DNA of 64,000 nt from Bacillota bacterium (GCA_017522185.1 JAFWZZ010000029.1:186001-250000), one strand, 5' to 3'. Shown: positions 1 through 9,677, counted from the first letter of the stretch. The notes: generated by a model not told the origin, from the sequence alone. Program-made: numbers and translations.

Positions 1-281
1 CACCAGTACCAGATAAAATGTTGATGGTTTATCGCAAATATAACTGTAGTAATGAATAATATCTGAAATTGCATGATTGCCAGATAGCTTATGCAGATCA
101 AAATCTTATCTCTTTTTCTGAAGCCGGCAGCCAGTGCCCTTGCAATCATCACAATGGTAATCACCGTGTATGCTGCCACATAAATCACGATATTTCCTGA
201 TATAAAGATCATGAATGCCAGTAGTTTGAGGATTGTGTCACTTTGTTTTGCCCTGTCTAATAAATCTCTTTTTGTTCCCAT
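1..281 (-). CDS. Hypothetical membrane protein, 3' part outside window
   Basis: This reading frame starts with ATG at 281 and runs off the left edge, so only about 93 residues are visible. A GGAG ribosome site sits about 5 bases before the start. The visible protein opens with a short charged stretch (MGTKRDLLDRAKQSD) followed by two long hydrophobic segments (about residues 18-45 and 60-82) separated by a basic loop (FRKRDK), so it is a multi-pass membrane protein. I do not recognise the family. It lies downstream of the purine operon on the same strand but is separated from it by a terminator, so it is probably an independent gene. Confidence 0.6.
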   Translation of the reverse strand, partial: MGTKRDLLDRAKQSDTILKLLAFMIFISGNIVIYVAAYTVITIVMIARALAAGFRKRDKILICISYLAIMQFQILFITTVIFAINHQHFIWYW

Positions 282-339
282 ATTTGCTCCGTTCTATTCT
301 TCTGTAACTCTCGTTCATGACTCACATCATGTAGAAACA

Positions 340-366
340 GAAACCCTGCCGAAAAGACAGGGTTTC
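340..366 (-). terminator. Terminator of the purine operon
   Basis: A perfect 9-bp stem GAAACCCTG/CAGGGTTTC with a 9-base loop lies 12 bases after the purL stop. On the minus strand it is followed by a modest T-rich stretch (TGTTTCT). It separates purL from the partial gene at 1-281. Confidence 0.75.
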
Positions 367-377
367 GTAATCACTGT

Positions 378-3300
378 TTATTTAAAGTAAGCTACTGCAG
401 CCTTGAACATTTCCATGTCGAATTCGCCTGGAACGTTCTTGTACAGACCTGCACCGATTCTTTCGGAGTGTCCCATCTTACCAAGTACTCTTCCGTCTGG
501 GGAAGTGATACCCTCGATGGATGCGTAAGAACCGTTAGGGTTGTACTGGATTTCGCTGGATACGTTGCCTTCTAAGTCAACGTACTGTGTGATAATCTGA
601 CCGTTTGCAGCCAGTTCTTCGATCAGTTCTCTGGAAGCGATGAATCTGCCTTCACCGTGGGAAATAGGAACTGTGAAGATGTCGCCAGGTTTTGTGTTAG
701 CTAACCATGGAGACTTGTTGGAAGCGATTCTCGTTCTAACCAGCTTGGACTGGTGACGGGAAATTTCGTTGAATGTCAGGGTTGGGCAGTTTTCATCAGT
801 GTCGATGATCTTGCCGTAAGGTACCAGACCTAACTTGATCAGAGCCTGGAAACCGTTACAGATACCAGCCATCAGGCCGTCTCTGTTTTCTAACAGGTCA
901 GTTACAGCTTCCTTAACTTCCTTGTTTCTGAAGAATGCTGTGATGAACTTACCGGAACCATCTGGTTCGTCACCGCCGGAGAAGCCGCCTGGGATGAAGA
1001 TCATCTGGGATTCCTTCACCTTTGCAGCAAACTCTTCTACAGATTTTGCGATTGCTTCAGCAGTCAGGTTGTTGATAACAAAGATTTCTGGCTGCGCGCC
1101 TGCATCTCTGAATGCTTTTGCAGTATCGTATTCGCAGTTTGTGCCAGGGAATACAGGAATCAGTACCTTTGGTACGTCAACTGTATAGCCTGCGTGTGGT
1201 CTTTCTGCAGCTTCATATGTGTATGTTTCCAGCTTATTTTCTTCCGGTGTGATGTTACATGGGAAGATTGGTTCCAGCTTAGATTCGTAAATATCGTTTA
1301 ATTCACACAGGCAGATCTTTTCTTCGCCGTATGTGATTTCGTAGCTTTCCGTAGTATGGCCTAGGTCAACCAGTGCAACACCTTCAGCTTCTACATCAAA
1401 GTTGGTAACTTCGCCAGCTAATTCTAATACGAATGCACCGTAGTTGTAACCGAAGATGTCGTTCATGTCAACGTTATCAGTGTAAGCAAAACCGATTGCG
1501 TTACCCATTGTCATCTTCAGAACTGCTTCAGCAACACCGCCGATACCTGGAGTGTATGCGGAGATGACAGCACCTTCTCTTACGCCTTCAGCAACGATGT
1601 CGTAGATTGCCTTCAGAGCTTCAGCCTTTGGCAGACCCTGTTCGTCCTTTTCAGGAACCAGCAGAACTACGTCATGGCCTGCAGCCTTGAATTCTGGGGA
1701 GATGATGTTCTTCACATCGTCAGTTGTTACAGCGAAGGATACCAGTGTAGGTGGAACGTCAATGTCTTCGAATGTACCACTCATGGAGTCCTTACCACCG
1801 ATAGCAGCAACGCCCAGTTCCTTCTGTGCCTTGAATGCACCCAGAACTGCAGCCATTGGCTTACCCCATCTCTTAGGTTCTTTCATCAGCTTTTCGAAGT
1901 ATTCCTGGAAGGACAGGTAAACGTCTTCGAAGGAAGCACCTGTTGCAACCAGCTTAGAAACGGATTCCACAACTGCCAGGTATGCACTGTGGTATGGAGA
2001 TGCTACACCGATGAATGGGTTGTAGCCCCAAGCCATTAAGGAACATGTTGTTGTATGTGCCTTTTCTACGGAAACTAAGTTAACCATAGCCTGGATTGGG
2101 GTTCTCTGGTGGATACCACCGAATGGCATCAGAACTGTACCTGCACCGATTGTGGAGTCAAATCTTTCGGACATACCTCTCTTGGAGCATACGTTCAGGT
2201 CGCCTGCTAATGCCTTGTATTCTTCTACGAAGTTATCGCCAACTTCCTTTTCGAAAGCTTCAGGCTTTGCAACTTCTACGTCGATGTGCTTTTCTGCACC
2301 GTTTGTATCTAAGAACGCTCTGGACAGATGAACGATTTCCTGACCATTCCAGAAGATCTTCAGAGTAGGTTCTGCCTTTACTTCTGCAACTACATTTGCA
2401 TCCAGGTTTTCTTCTCTTGCCAGTTCGATGAATCTTTCTACATCTTCTGCAGCTACTACGCAGGCCATTCTTTCCTGAGATTCGGAAATCGCCAGTTCAG
2501 TACCGTCTAAACCGTCGTATTTCTTAGGCACGTTGTTCAGGTTGATTTCCAGACCATCAGCTAATTCACCGATAGCAACGGAAACACCGCCTGCACCAAA
2601 GTCGTTACAACGCTTGATCATCTTGGAAGCTTCAGGGTTTCTGAATAATCTCTGAATCTTTCTTTCTTCAGGAGCATTACCCTTCTGTACTTCTGCGCCG
2701 CAGCTTTCTAAGGATTCTGTTGTATGGGACTTGGAGGAACCTGTCGCACCGCCGCAGCCGTCACGACCGGTCTTGCCGCCTAACAGGATGACTCTGTCTG
2801 TGTCAGCAGGTCTTTCTCTTCTTACGTTTTCTGCAGGAGCAGCAGCAACAACAGCGCCAACTTCCATTCTCTTTGCAACGTAACCGTCGTGATAGATTTC
2901 GTCTACCTGACCTGTTGCCAGACCGATCTGGTTACCATAGGAGGAGTAACCTGCTGCAGCAGTTGTTACGATGGTTCTCTGTGGTAACTTACCTTCCATT
3001 GTTTCGGAAACAGGCTTCAGTGGGTCAGCAGCACCTGTCAGACGCATTGCGGAGTAAACATAGGATCTGCCGGAAAGCGGGTCTCTGATACAACCGCCTA
3101 CGCAGGTTGCAGCACCACCGAATGGTTCGATTTCGGTTGGATGGTTATGTGTTTCATTCTTGAATAACAGTAACCACTTCTGGATTTCGCCGTCAACGTT
3201 TACATCCATCTTTACTGTGCAAGCGTTGATTTCTTCGGATTCGTCCAGCTTTTCTAACATACCGTTCTTCTTCAGGTACTTCGCAGCCAGTGTACCCATG

Positions 3301-4097
3301 TCCATCAGGGTAATTGGCTTTGTTCTACCTAATTCTTCACGTGTTGCGATGTAATCTTCGTATGTAGCCTGGATAGCAGGGTCTTCGAACTTCACGCTGT
3401 CGATGACAGTGTTGAAAGTCGTATGTCTGCAGTGGTCAGACCAGTAAGTGTCGATTACTCTGATTTCTGTGATGGTTGGATTTCTGTCTTCGGACTTAAA
3501 GTATTCCTGACAGAACTTCAGGTCTGCAAAGTCCATAGCCAGACCATAGTCAGCCATGAATTCTTCTAAACCAGCGTCGTCTAAATCGATGAAGCCTTCT
3601 AATACGGCTACTTCTGTTGGGATTTCGTATTCAACGTGTAATGTTTCATATTCGTCTAATACGGCTTCTCTGGATTCAACAGGGTTGATTACGTAGTTCT
3701 TAATCACTTCAACCTGTTCTTCTGTCAGGTTACCGCTGAGCAGGTAAACCTTTGCTGTTCTCACGTCAGGTCTTTCACCCTTGGAGATGATCTGGATACA
3801 TTCCGCAGCGGAGTTTGCTCTCTGGTCAAACTGGCCAGGTAAGAATTCTACTGCGAATACATAATCAGCTTCTGTGAAGTCCAGCTTTTCTGTCGCAATG
3901 TCAACCTGTGGTTCGGAGAATACTGTGCCGATTGCATAATCAAACAGTTCTCTGTCCAGGTTTTCAACGTCATATCTGTTTACGATTCTTAAATCTGTTA
4001 AACCTTCAATCTGAAGCAGTTTAACAATATCGCCTTTCAGTGCAGATGCTTCGTGTGCGAAGCCTGCTTTCTTTTCAACATAAATTCTATAAACCAT
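378..4097 (-). CDS. purL: Phosphoribosylformylglycinamidine synthase, one-chain clostridial type
   Basis: Catalyses step 4 of de novo purine synthesis: FGAR, glutamine and ATP give FGAM. At 1239 residues it is the large form in which the synthase (AIRS-like ATP-binding repeats) and the PurQ-type glutaminase are fused. The glutaminase part starts near residue 980 (VLIPVFPGTNCEYD) and shows the nucleophile Cys at about 1080 (GICNGFQ) and the His/Glu pair near 1210 (GHSER). The synthase part has the HNHPTEIEPFGGAATCVGG segment typical of the family. The ATG at 4097 has a GAGGAG site. It is the last gene of the purE-purL operon, 10 bases after purD, and a terminator follows. No separate purS or purQ is needed with this form. 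Cytoplasmic. Confidence 0.97.
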   Translation of the reverse strand: MVYRIYVEKKAGFAHEASALKGDIVKLLQIEGLTDLRIVNRYDVENLDRELFDYAIGTVFSEPQVDIATEKLDFTEADYVFAVEFLPGQFDQRANSAAECIQIISKGERPDVRTAKVYLLSGNLTEEQVEVIKNYVINPVESREAVLDEYETLHVEYEIPTEVAVLEGFIDLDDAGLEEFMADYGLAMDFADLKFCQEYFKSEDRNPTITEIRVIDTYWSDHCRHTTFNTVIDSVKFEDPAIQATYEDYIATREELGRTKPITLMDMGTLAAKYLKKNGMLEKLDESEEINACTVKMDVNVDGEIQKWLLLFKNETHNHPTEIEPFGGAATCVGGCIRDPLSGRSYVYSAMRLTGAADPLKPVSETMEGKLPQRTIVTTAAAGYSSYGNQIGLATGQVDEIYHDGYVAKRMEVGAVVAAAPAENVRRERPADTDRVILLGGKTGRDGCGGATGSSKSHTTESLESCGAEVQKGNAPEERKIQRLFRNPEASKMIKRCNDFGAGGVSVAIGELADGLEINLNNVPKKYDGLDGTELAISESQERMACVVAAEDVERFIELAREENLDANVVAEVKAEPTLKIFWNGQEIVHLSRAFLDTNGAEKHIDVEVAKPEAFEKEVGDNFVEEYKALAGDLNVCSKRGMSERFDSTIGAGTVLMPFGGIHQRTPIQAMVNLVSVEKAHTTTCSLMAWGYNPFIGVASPYHSAYLAVVESVSKLVATGASFEDVYLSFQEYFEKLMKEPKRWGKPMAAVLGAFKAQKELGVAAIGGKDSMSGTFEDIDVPPTLVSFAVTTDDVKNIISPEFKAAGHDVVLLVPEKDEQGLPKAEALKAIYDIVAEGVREGAVISAYTPGIGGVAEAVLKMTMGNAIGFAYTDNVDMNDIFGYNYGAFVLELAGEVTNFDVEAEGVALVDLGHTTESYEITYGEEKICLCELNDIYESKLEPIFPCNITPEENKLETYTYEAAERPHAGYTVDVPKVLIPVFPGTNCEYDTAKAFRDAGAQPEIFVINNLTAEAIAKSVEEFAAKVKESQMIFIPGGFSGGDEPDGSGKFITAFFRNKEVKEAVTDLLENRDGLMAGICNGFQALIKLGLVPYGKIIDTDENCPTLTFNEISRHQSKLVRTRIASNKSPWLANTKPGDIFTVPISHGEGRFIASRELIEELAANGQIITQYVDLEGNVSSEIQYNPNGSYASIEGITSPDGRVLGKMGHSERIGAGLYKNVPGEFDMEMFKAAVAYFK

Positions 4098-4107
4098 GGT
4101 GTCTCCT

Positions 4108-5376
4108 CTATTTGCTTAAGGCCGCTAATGCTTTCTGGCCGATATCTTTTCTGTAGAATGCGTTATCAAAATGAACTTTTTCAACGGATGCGTAAGCTTT
4201 TGCGATGGCTTCTTTGATGTCAGCGCCTCTTTCGGTTACGCCCAGTACACGACCGCCGTTTGTCAGCAGCTTACCGTCTTCGGACAGCTTTGCGCCTGCG
4301 ATGTATACATCGTTTGCTTCTTCGCCAACGGTAATTTCAAAGCCTTTTTCGTAAGCTGTTGGATAACCCTTGGATGCCATAACTACGCAGCATGCTGCAT
4401 CGTCAGCAAAGTTTACATCTGCCTGATCCAGGGTACCTTCGGATACGTGCTGCATGATGTCGAACAGATCGCTGTCCAGCAGCGGCAGAACTACCTGTGT
4501 TTCAGGGTCGCCGAATCTGCAGTTATATTCGATTACCTTCGGACCGTCTTCTGTAATCATCAGACCGAAGTATAAGCATCCTGCGAAAGTACGGCCTTCT
4601 TTGTTCATTGCTTCCATAGTAGGCAGGAAGATTTCTTCCATGCATCTGTCAGCAACTTCCTTTGTGTAGTATGGGTTTGGTGCGATAACGCCCATACCGC
4701 CTGTGTTCAGACCCTTGTCGCCGTCTAATGCACGCTTGTGGTCCATGGAAGAAATCATTGGAACCATTGTCTTGCCGTCTGTGAAGGACAGAACGGAAAC
4801 TTCAGGACCAGTCAGGAATTCTTCGATAACAACCTTGCTGCCGCTGTCGCCGAATACCTTATCTTCCATCATTTCTCTTACTGCAGTTTTTGCGTCTTCC
4901 AGTGTCTCTGCGATGATTACGCCCTTACCCAGAGCTAAACCGTCAGCCTTAATAACTACCGGAATCTTGCATGTATCCAGGTAAGCATAAGCTGCTTCCA
5001 TATCTGTGAAGGTTTCATATGCAGCAGTCGGAATGTTGTACTTCTTCATTAAGTCCTTGGAGAACGCCTTGCTGCCTTCGATGATAGCAGCCTTCTTGTC
5101 AGGACCGAAGCAAGGGATGCCTTCTGCCTTCAGCAGGTCTACCAGACCTAAAACCAGAGGATCGTCTGGTGCTACGATTGCAAAGTCGATTGCGTTTTCC
5201 TTTGCAAATTTCACGATATTTTCTAAATCCTTTGCGCCGATGTCAACGCAGGTTGCATCTGCTGCAATACCGCCGTTGCCAGGTAACGCAAAGATTTCAG
5301 TTACTTTTGGGCTCTTTTTTACTTTCTTGATGATGGCATGCTCTCTGCCGCCGCCACCAACGACCATAATTTTCAT
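4108..5376 (-). CDS. purD: Phosphoribosylamine-glycine ligase (GAR synthetase)
   Basis: Joins phosphoribosylamine and glycine with ATP to make GAR, step 2 of purine synthesis. The 422 residues match the usual length. The N-terminal PurD fold begins MKIMVVGGGGREHAI, the ATP-grasp core carries KADGLALGKGVIIA near residue 145, and the metal-binding ATP-grasp end shows GLMITEDGPKVIEYNCRFGD near 275-295. ATG at 5376 follows an AGGAGG site. It lies between the AICAR transformylase gene (30 bases upstream) and purL (10 bases downstream), so it is translated from the same message. Confidence 0.97.
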   Translation of the reverse strand: MKIMVVGGGGREHAIIKKVKKSPKVTEIFALPGNGGIAADATCVDIGAKDLENIVKFAKENAIDFAIVAPDDPLVLGLVDLLKAEGIPCFGPDKKAAIIEGSKAFSKDLMKKYNIPTAAYETFTDMEAAYAYLDTCKIPVVIKADGLALGKGVIIAETLEDAKTAVREMMEDKVFGDSGSKVVIEEFLTGPEVSVLSFTDGKTMVPMISSMDHKRALDGDKGLNTGGMGVIAPNPYYTKEVADRCMEEIFLPTMEAMNKEGRTFAGCLYFGLMITEDGPKVIEYNCRFGDPETQVVLPLLDSDLFDIMQHVSEGTLDQADVNFADDAACCVVMASKGYPTAYEKGFEITVGEEANDVYIAGAKLSEDGKLLTNGGRVLGVTERGADIKEAIAKAYASVEKVHFDNAFYRKDIGQKALAALSK

Positions 5377-5405
5377 GATTCTATTACCTCCTGATTAATC
5401 AGCGT

Positions 5406-6590
5406 TTAGTGGTGGAACAAACGCATACCAGTAAATACGGTTACCATATTATATTTATCGCAAACTTCTAATACGAGATCGTCTCTCATGCTGCCGCCTG
5501 GTTCTACGATGTAGGAAACGCCGCTCTTCTTTGCTCTTTCGATGTTATCGCCGAATGGGAAGAATGCGTCACTGCCCAGGGATACGCCTGTAATCTGATC
5601 TAAGTAAGCTCTCTGTTCTTCCTTTGTGAATGGTTCAGGCTTTTCTGTGAACAGTGTTTCCCAAACGCCGTCTCTCAGCACGTCTTCGAATTCGTAACCT
5701 AAGTATACGTCAATGGTGTTATCTCTTACTGCTCTGCCAACGTCGTCTCTGAATGGCAGGTTGATCACCTTTTCAGACTGTCTCAGGTGCCAGAAGTCAG
5801 CTTTGTCACCGGCTAATCTTGTGCAGTGGATTCTGGACTGCTGTCCTGCACCAACACCGATTGCCTGACCATCCTTCGCATAAACAACGGAGTTGGACTG
5901 TGTATACTTCAGTGTGATTAATGCAACGATTAAGTCTCTCTTTGCTTCGTCAGGAAGCTCCTTGTTTGCGGTAACGATATTTGTTAAGTCAGCAGGTGTT
6001 ACAGTGTAATCGTTTCTGCCCTGCTCAAAAGTGATGCCATAAACCTGTTTGGTTTCCTGCTTTGCAGGAACGTAAGCCGGATCAATTTTGATGATGTTGT
6101 AGTTACCTTTTTTCTTTGTCTTTAATAATTCCAGTGCTTCTTCTGTATAGCCTGGAGCGATAACGCCGTCGGAAACTTCTCTGTGGATGATTTTTGCAGT
6201 TGTTAAGTCACAGGTTGTGCTTAGTGCAATCCAGTCACCAAAAGAAGACATTCTGTCTGTTCCTCTTGCTCTTGCGTAAGCTGTCGCCAGAGGAGACTCG
6301 TCTAAACCTTCGATATCATCTACGAAGCATGCTTTCTTCAGTGTATCGTCCATTGGAATACCAACTGCAGCAGCAGTCGGGCTGACATGTTTGAAGGATG
6401 TCGCTGCAGGCATATCTAATGCTTCGCTCAGTTCCTTTACCAGCTGCCAGCTGTTGAATGCATCCAGAAAGTTGATGTAACCCGGTCTTCCGTTAAGGAT
6501 TTCCAAAGGAAGTTCGCTGCCATCCGCCATGTAGATTTTCGCTGGCTTCTGGTTAGGATTACATCCGTATTTCAGCTCTAATTCTTTCAT
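5406..6590 (-). CDS. purH: AICAR formyltransferase without the IMP cyclohydrolase domain
   Basis: Transfers a formyl group from 10-formyl-tetrahydrofolate to AICAR, the second-last step to IMP. The protein (394 residues) holds only the AICAR transformylase domain normally found in the C-terminal two thirds of bifunctional PurH: the KHVSPTAAAVG active-site region near residue 67, SDAFFPFGD near 340, and the family-typical end VEPGGSMRDD...FTGMR. The N-terminal MGS-like cyclohydrolase domain is absent, and the start (ATG 6590, GGAGAG site) directly begins the transformylase fold, so this is not a truncation by frameshift. The missing activity is supplied by the next gene upstream, a PurO-type cyclohydrolase. 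Confidence 0.93.
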   Translation of the reverse strand: MKELELKYGCNPNQKPAKIYMADGSELPLEILNGRPGYINFLDAFNSWQLVKELSEALDMPAATSFKHVSPTAAAVGIPMDDTLKKACFVDDIEGLDESPLATAYARARGTDRMSSFGDWIALSTTCDLTTAKIIHREVSDGVIAPGYTEEALELLKTKKKGNYNIIKIDPAYVPAKQETKQVYGITFEQGRNDYTVTPADLTNIVTANKELPDEAKRDLIVALITLKYTQSNSVVYAKDGQAIGVGAGQQSRIHCTRLAGDKADFWHLRQSEKVINLPFRDDVGRAVRDNTIDVYLGYEFEDVLRDGVWETLFTEKPEPFTKEEQRAYLDQITGVSLGSDAFFPFGDNIERAKKSGVSYIVEPGGSMRDDLVLEVCDKYNMVTVFTGMRLFHH

Positions 6591-6613
6591 GGGTATCTCT
6601 CCTCTCTTTATGC

Positions 6614-7330
6614 CTACTGGTTCTTGTTAATCATTCTGTTTTCAACAGCACCAGTTTCTAAATCAGTGTATCTTACATACAGGGAAATCTTGTTATCCTC
6701 GTCCAGATTTTCCCAGATTTCCTTTGTGAATTCGTCGATGTCAGCAGGAATTGCAACTCTTTCCGGTTCACCACAGAAAGTCGGAATTGGATTGCCGTCC
6801 TGCATATATGTATGGATGAAGTGACCCAGACCAGGTAATGCTGTGTAGTTGTAGTAGTATCTGAAGCATTCTGTACCTTCCAGGTCTGCGCTCTTTAAGA
6901 TGCTCATCTTGTAAGTCAGCTTTTCACCGAAAGTGAACATGCCGCTGATTCTTGGTGTCCAGTTTGGACCATCCGGTTCGAAACATCTTGTGTCTAACGC
7001 TTCTTCAAAGGACTTGCCTTCCTTTACGAACTCCCAAACTGTGTCAGTCTGGTCACCGTTTGTTACGATCAGCTTGTCCCCTTCTTTTCTCATTGGGTAA
7101 TAGATGATTAAGGACGGGTCTTCTAACTTGGATTCATCAAAGGCCTTAATCATCACATTTTCGCCTTCTTCTAAGAAGATTCTGTTTCTGCTGTTGGAGC
7201 TTCTGCCCATGATGAAGTAAGCGGATACTGCCTTCTTACCATCAGGAGTCTTGCCGAGGACGATGCCTCTGCCAACATAGGAGTTGCCTTTTACAGCAGA
7301 TGCCATTGTATTGATTTCGTATACATTCAT
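6614..7330 (-). CDS. purO: IMP cyclohydrolase, archaeal PurO type
   Basis: Closes the ring of FAICAR to give IMP, the last step of the pathway. The sequence near the N-terminus (NSYVGRGIVLGKT, then AYFIMGRSSNSRNRIF) and the overall length of about 238 residues fit the PurO/COG3363 family known from archaea and also found in Clostridia; it is unrelated to the PurH cyclohydrolase domain. An in-frame GTG at 7345 could extend it by five residues, but that codon overlaps the AAAGGTG ribosome-site sequence, so ATG 7330 is preferred. It lies 7 bases after the purN stop and 23 bases before the AICAR transformylase gene, so the last two steps are encoded side by side by separate proteins. Confidence 0.85.
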   Translation of the reverse strand: MNVYEINTMASAVKGNSYVGRGIVLGKTPDGKKAVSAYFIMGRSSNSRNRIFLEEGENVMIKAFDESKLEDPSLIIYYPMRKEGDKLIVTNGDQTDTVWEFVKEGKSFEEALDTRCFEPDGPNWTPRISGMFTFGEKLTYKMSILKSADLEGTECFRYYYNYTALPGLGHFIHTYMQDGNPIPTFCGEPERVAIPADIDEFTKEIWENLDEDNKISLYVRYTDLETGAVENRMINKNQ

Positions 7331-7337
7331 GGGTCTG

Positions 7338-7916
7338 TTACTCACCTTTCGCTATATTTTCACTAACCATTTCAACCGCCTGTGGAAGCAGGATCCATTC
7401 TGCCTGTTCCATGACTCTTCTCTGCAGCGTTTCCGGAGTATCATCCTCCAGAATTTCCACGGCCTTCTGTGCGATAATTCTGCCGCCGTCAGGAATCTCG
7501 TTTACAAAGTGTACGGTCGCTCCAGTCACTTTGACACCGTATTCCAGTGCCATTTCGTGTACTTTCAGACCATACGCGCCTTTGCCACAGAAAGAAGGAA
7601 TCAGGGACGGATGGATGTTGATGATTCTTTCTTCGTATGCACGGATAAAGTCTTCGCTTAAGATTTTCAGGAAGCCGGCCAGAACAATCAAGTCGATTTT
7701 TTCTTCTGCCAGCTTCTCCAGCAGATGGGTCTCGTCTCTCATAACAAAACCTTCAATGCCTGCGTTCTTCGCTCTTTCCAGCGCATACGCATCGGCTTTG
7801 TTTGATCCGACCAGCACGATTTCGCCACTCTTGATGATGCCGCTCTTCTGAGCATCGATCAAAGCCTGCAGGTTGGTACCGCCGCCGGATACTAAGACTG
7901 CGATTCTGGTCTTCAT
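7338..7916 (-). CDS. purN: Phosphoribosylglycinamide formyltransferase, folate-dependent
   Basis: Formylates GAR to FGAR using 10-formyl-tetrahydrofolate, step 3 of purine synthesis. The 192 residues are the usual length. The N-terminus RIAVLVSGGGTNLQALI and the active-site block INIHPSLIPSFCGKGAYG (Asn-His-Pro near residue 100) followed by TGATVHFVNEIPDGG with the catalytic Asp near 140 are diagnostic. The start ATG overlaps the purM stop by one base (TAATG), so translation is coupled. The ATG at 7916 has an AAGGTGAT site in the end of purM. Confidence 0.97.
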   Translation of the reverse strand: MKTRIAVLVSGGGTNLQALIDAQKSGIIKSGEIVLVGSNKADAYALERAKNAGIEGFVMRDETHLLEKLAEEKIDLIVLAGFLKILSEDFIRAYEERIINIHPSLIPSFCGKGAYGLKVHEMALEYGVKVTGATVHFVNEIPDGGRIIAQKAVEILEDDTPETLQRRVMEQAEWILLPQAVEMVSENIAKGE

Positions 7917-8968
7917 TACAGAATCACCTTCTCTTCGCCTTCTACGATTTCACCGATTACGTAAGCATCAATGCCGTTTTCCTTTAACAGTTCCAGGGAA
8001 GTTTCCACTTCATCTGCAGGAACAACAACGGTCATGCCAACGCCCATGTTGTATGTATTGAACATATCTCTTTCAGGAACATCACCAAACTTCATGATCA
8101 GGTCAAAGATTGGAAGCACTTTTACCTTTTCTCTGTCGATCTTTGCGCATAAACCATCTGGAATGGAACGTGGAATATTTTCATAGAAACCGCCGCCTGT
8201 GATGTGGGAAATACCCTTTACGTTCACCTTTTCGATTAAGGCAAGTACAGGCTTTACGTAAATCTTCGTTGGTTCAAGCAGTGCTTCTGCAATGCTCTTG
8301 CCGCCTAATTCATCACGTTCTACGTAAATTTCAGGGTTGTTGTTGTCGATGTCAAAGACCTTACGGCATAAGCTGAAGCCGTTGGAGTGAATACCTGTGG
8401 ATGGTAAACCGATAACAACGTCACCGACTGCCATCTTGGAATTGTCGATCATCTTTGGCTTATCTACAACACCTACAGTGAAACCTGCTAAGTCATAGTC
8501 ATCTTCCGGCATCAGACCAGGATGTTCTGCAGTTTCGCCGCCGATTAATGCAGCGCCGGACTGTACGCAGCCTTCGCAAACGCCAGATACGATTTCTGCA
8601 ATCTTTTCAGGCTTGTTCTTGCCACATGCGATATAGTCTAAGAAGAATAATGGTTTTGCACCTACGCAGATGATGTCGTTTACGCACATCGCTACTGCGT
8701 CGATACCAATGGTATCGTGCTTGTCCATTAAAATTGCTAATTTTACCTTTGTGCCGCAGCCGTCTGTACCGGAAACGGTAATCGGTTCTTCCATGCCTGC
8801 AATGCTGGCCAGGCTGAAGCATCCGCCAAAACCGCCAACGTCATCGACGCAACCATCAGTACGTGTTCTTGCAACGTGTTTCTTCATCAGTTCTACAGAC
8901 TTGTAACCTGCAGTAATGTCTACACCAGCAGCCGCGTAGCTGGCAGAGAAAGAATTCTTGTGATCCAT
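7916..8968 (-). CDS. purM: Phosphoribosylformylglycinamidine cyclo-ligase (AIR synthetase)
   Basis: Converts FGAM to AIR with ATP, step 5 of the pathway. The 350 residues show the family hallmarks in order: SYAAAGVDI near the start, GFGGCFSLA near 47, TVSGTDGCGTKVKLAILMDKHDTIGIDAVAM (given here in pieces: SGTDGCGTK and HDTIGIDAVAM), GAALIGGETAEHPG near 140, and GISHITGGGFYENIPR near 255. ATG 8968 has an AAGGAG site. It is the second gene of the operon, 77 bases after purE, and shares one base with purN. Confidence 0.97.
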   Translation of the reverse strand: MDHKNSFSASYAAAGVDITAGYKSVELMKKHVARTRTDGCVDDVGGFGGCFSLASIAGMEEPITVSGTDGCGTKVKLAILMDKHDTIGIDAVAMCVNDIICVGAKPLFFLDYIACGKNKPEKIAEIVSGVCEGCVQSGAALIGGETAEHPGLMPEDDYDLAGFTVGVVDKPKMIDNSKMAVGDVVIGLPSTGIHSNGFSLCRKVFDIDNNNPEIYVERDELGGKSIAEALLEPTKIYVKPVLALIEKVNVKGISHITGGGFYENIPRSIPDGLCAKIDREKVKVLPIFDLIMKFGDVPERDMFNTYNMGVGMTVVVPADEVETSLELLKENGIDAYVIGEIVEGEEKVIL

Positions 8969-9045
8969 AGTGATGTCTCCTTTTTCTCTAAAATGCTATT
9001 ATGAATATTTAAACTTACAATTTTTGAACAATTTGAAATTTGGAC

Positions 9046-9540
9046 TTATTTGTTGAACTGTTCTTCAACTTTTTTGCTGTCTGCCAGTACCTTCGCAGCA
9101 GCTTCTGCTCTCTGCGCATCTAACTTGGCAGCTAAATCTGCGTCTTCGATACCCAGCATCTGGATTGCTAATAATGCTGCGTTTTCTGCGCCGTTGATTG
9201 CAACTGTTGCAACCGGAATACCGCCTGGCATCTGTACCGTTGCCAGCAGTGCATCCATGCCGTCCAGTGCAGAACCCATAACCGGAATACCGATTACCGG
9301 CAGTGTTGTTGCAGCCGCTACAGCACCTGCCAGGTGGGCAGCTTTGCCTGCTGCGCAGATGATTGCGCCGAAACCGTTTGCTCTTGCGTTTGCTGTAAAT
9401 TCTTTTACTTCAGCTGGTGTTCTGTGTGCGGAGTATACGTGTACTTCGAAAGGAACGCCAAACTGGTCTAATGTTTTCATTGCTTTTTCTACTGCAGGAA
9501 GGTCGCTTGCACTTCCCATCAGGATTCCGATTTTTTTCAT
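9046..9540 (-). CDS. purE: N5-carboxyaminoimidazole ribonucleotide mutase
   Basis: Moves the carboxyl group of N5-CAIR to make CAIR, step 6b of purine synthesis. The fold signature GSASDLPAVEKA near residue 8 and SAHRTPAEVKEF near 40, and the GIPVATVAING stretch near 110, identify class I PurE (about 164 residues). An upstream TTG would add three residues, but the ATG at 9540 is 9 bases from a perfect GGAGG, so it is the start. It is the promoter-proximal gene of the purine operon; a sigma-A promoter and a PurR-like inverted repeat lie just upstream. purK, purC, purB and purF are not in the window. Confidence 0.95.
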   Translation of the reverse strand: MKKIGILMGSASDLPAVEKAMKTLDQFGVPFEVHVYSAHRTPAEVKEFTANARANGFGAIICAAGKAAHLAGAVAAATTLPVIGIPVMGSALDGMDALLATVQMPGGIPVATVAINGAENAALLAIQMLGIEDADLAAKLDAQRAEAAAKVLADSKKVEEQFNK

Positions 9541-9578
9541 ATATTTCAACCTCCATGATTGTAATTGCCAACCTTAAT

Positions 9579-9607
9579 ATTTTAACATAGTGATTTCTCC
9601 GGTTCAA
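9579..9607 (-). promoter_or_regulatory. Promoter of the purine operon
   Basis: On the minus strand TTGAAC (9602-9607) is followed after exactly 17 bases by TAAAAT (9579-9584). The predicted start of transcription lies about 30 bases before the purE ATG. No guanine riboswitch fits in so short a leader. Confidence 0.65.
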
Positions 9608-9677
9608 TTCTTCGTTCAGCAAAATCGGGATATTTCGAACTTTCAACCACAAAAATCGTTAAAAATCGTCATTTTCA

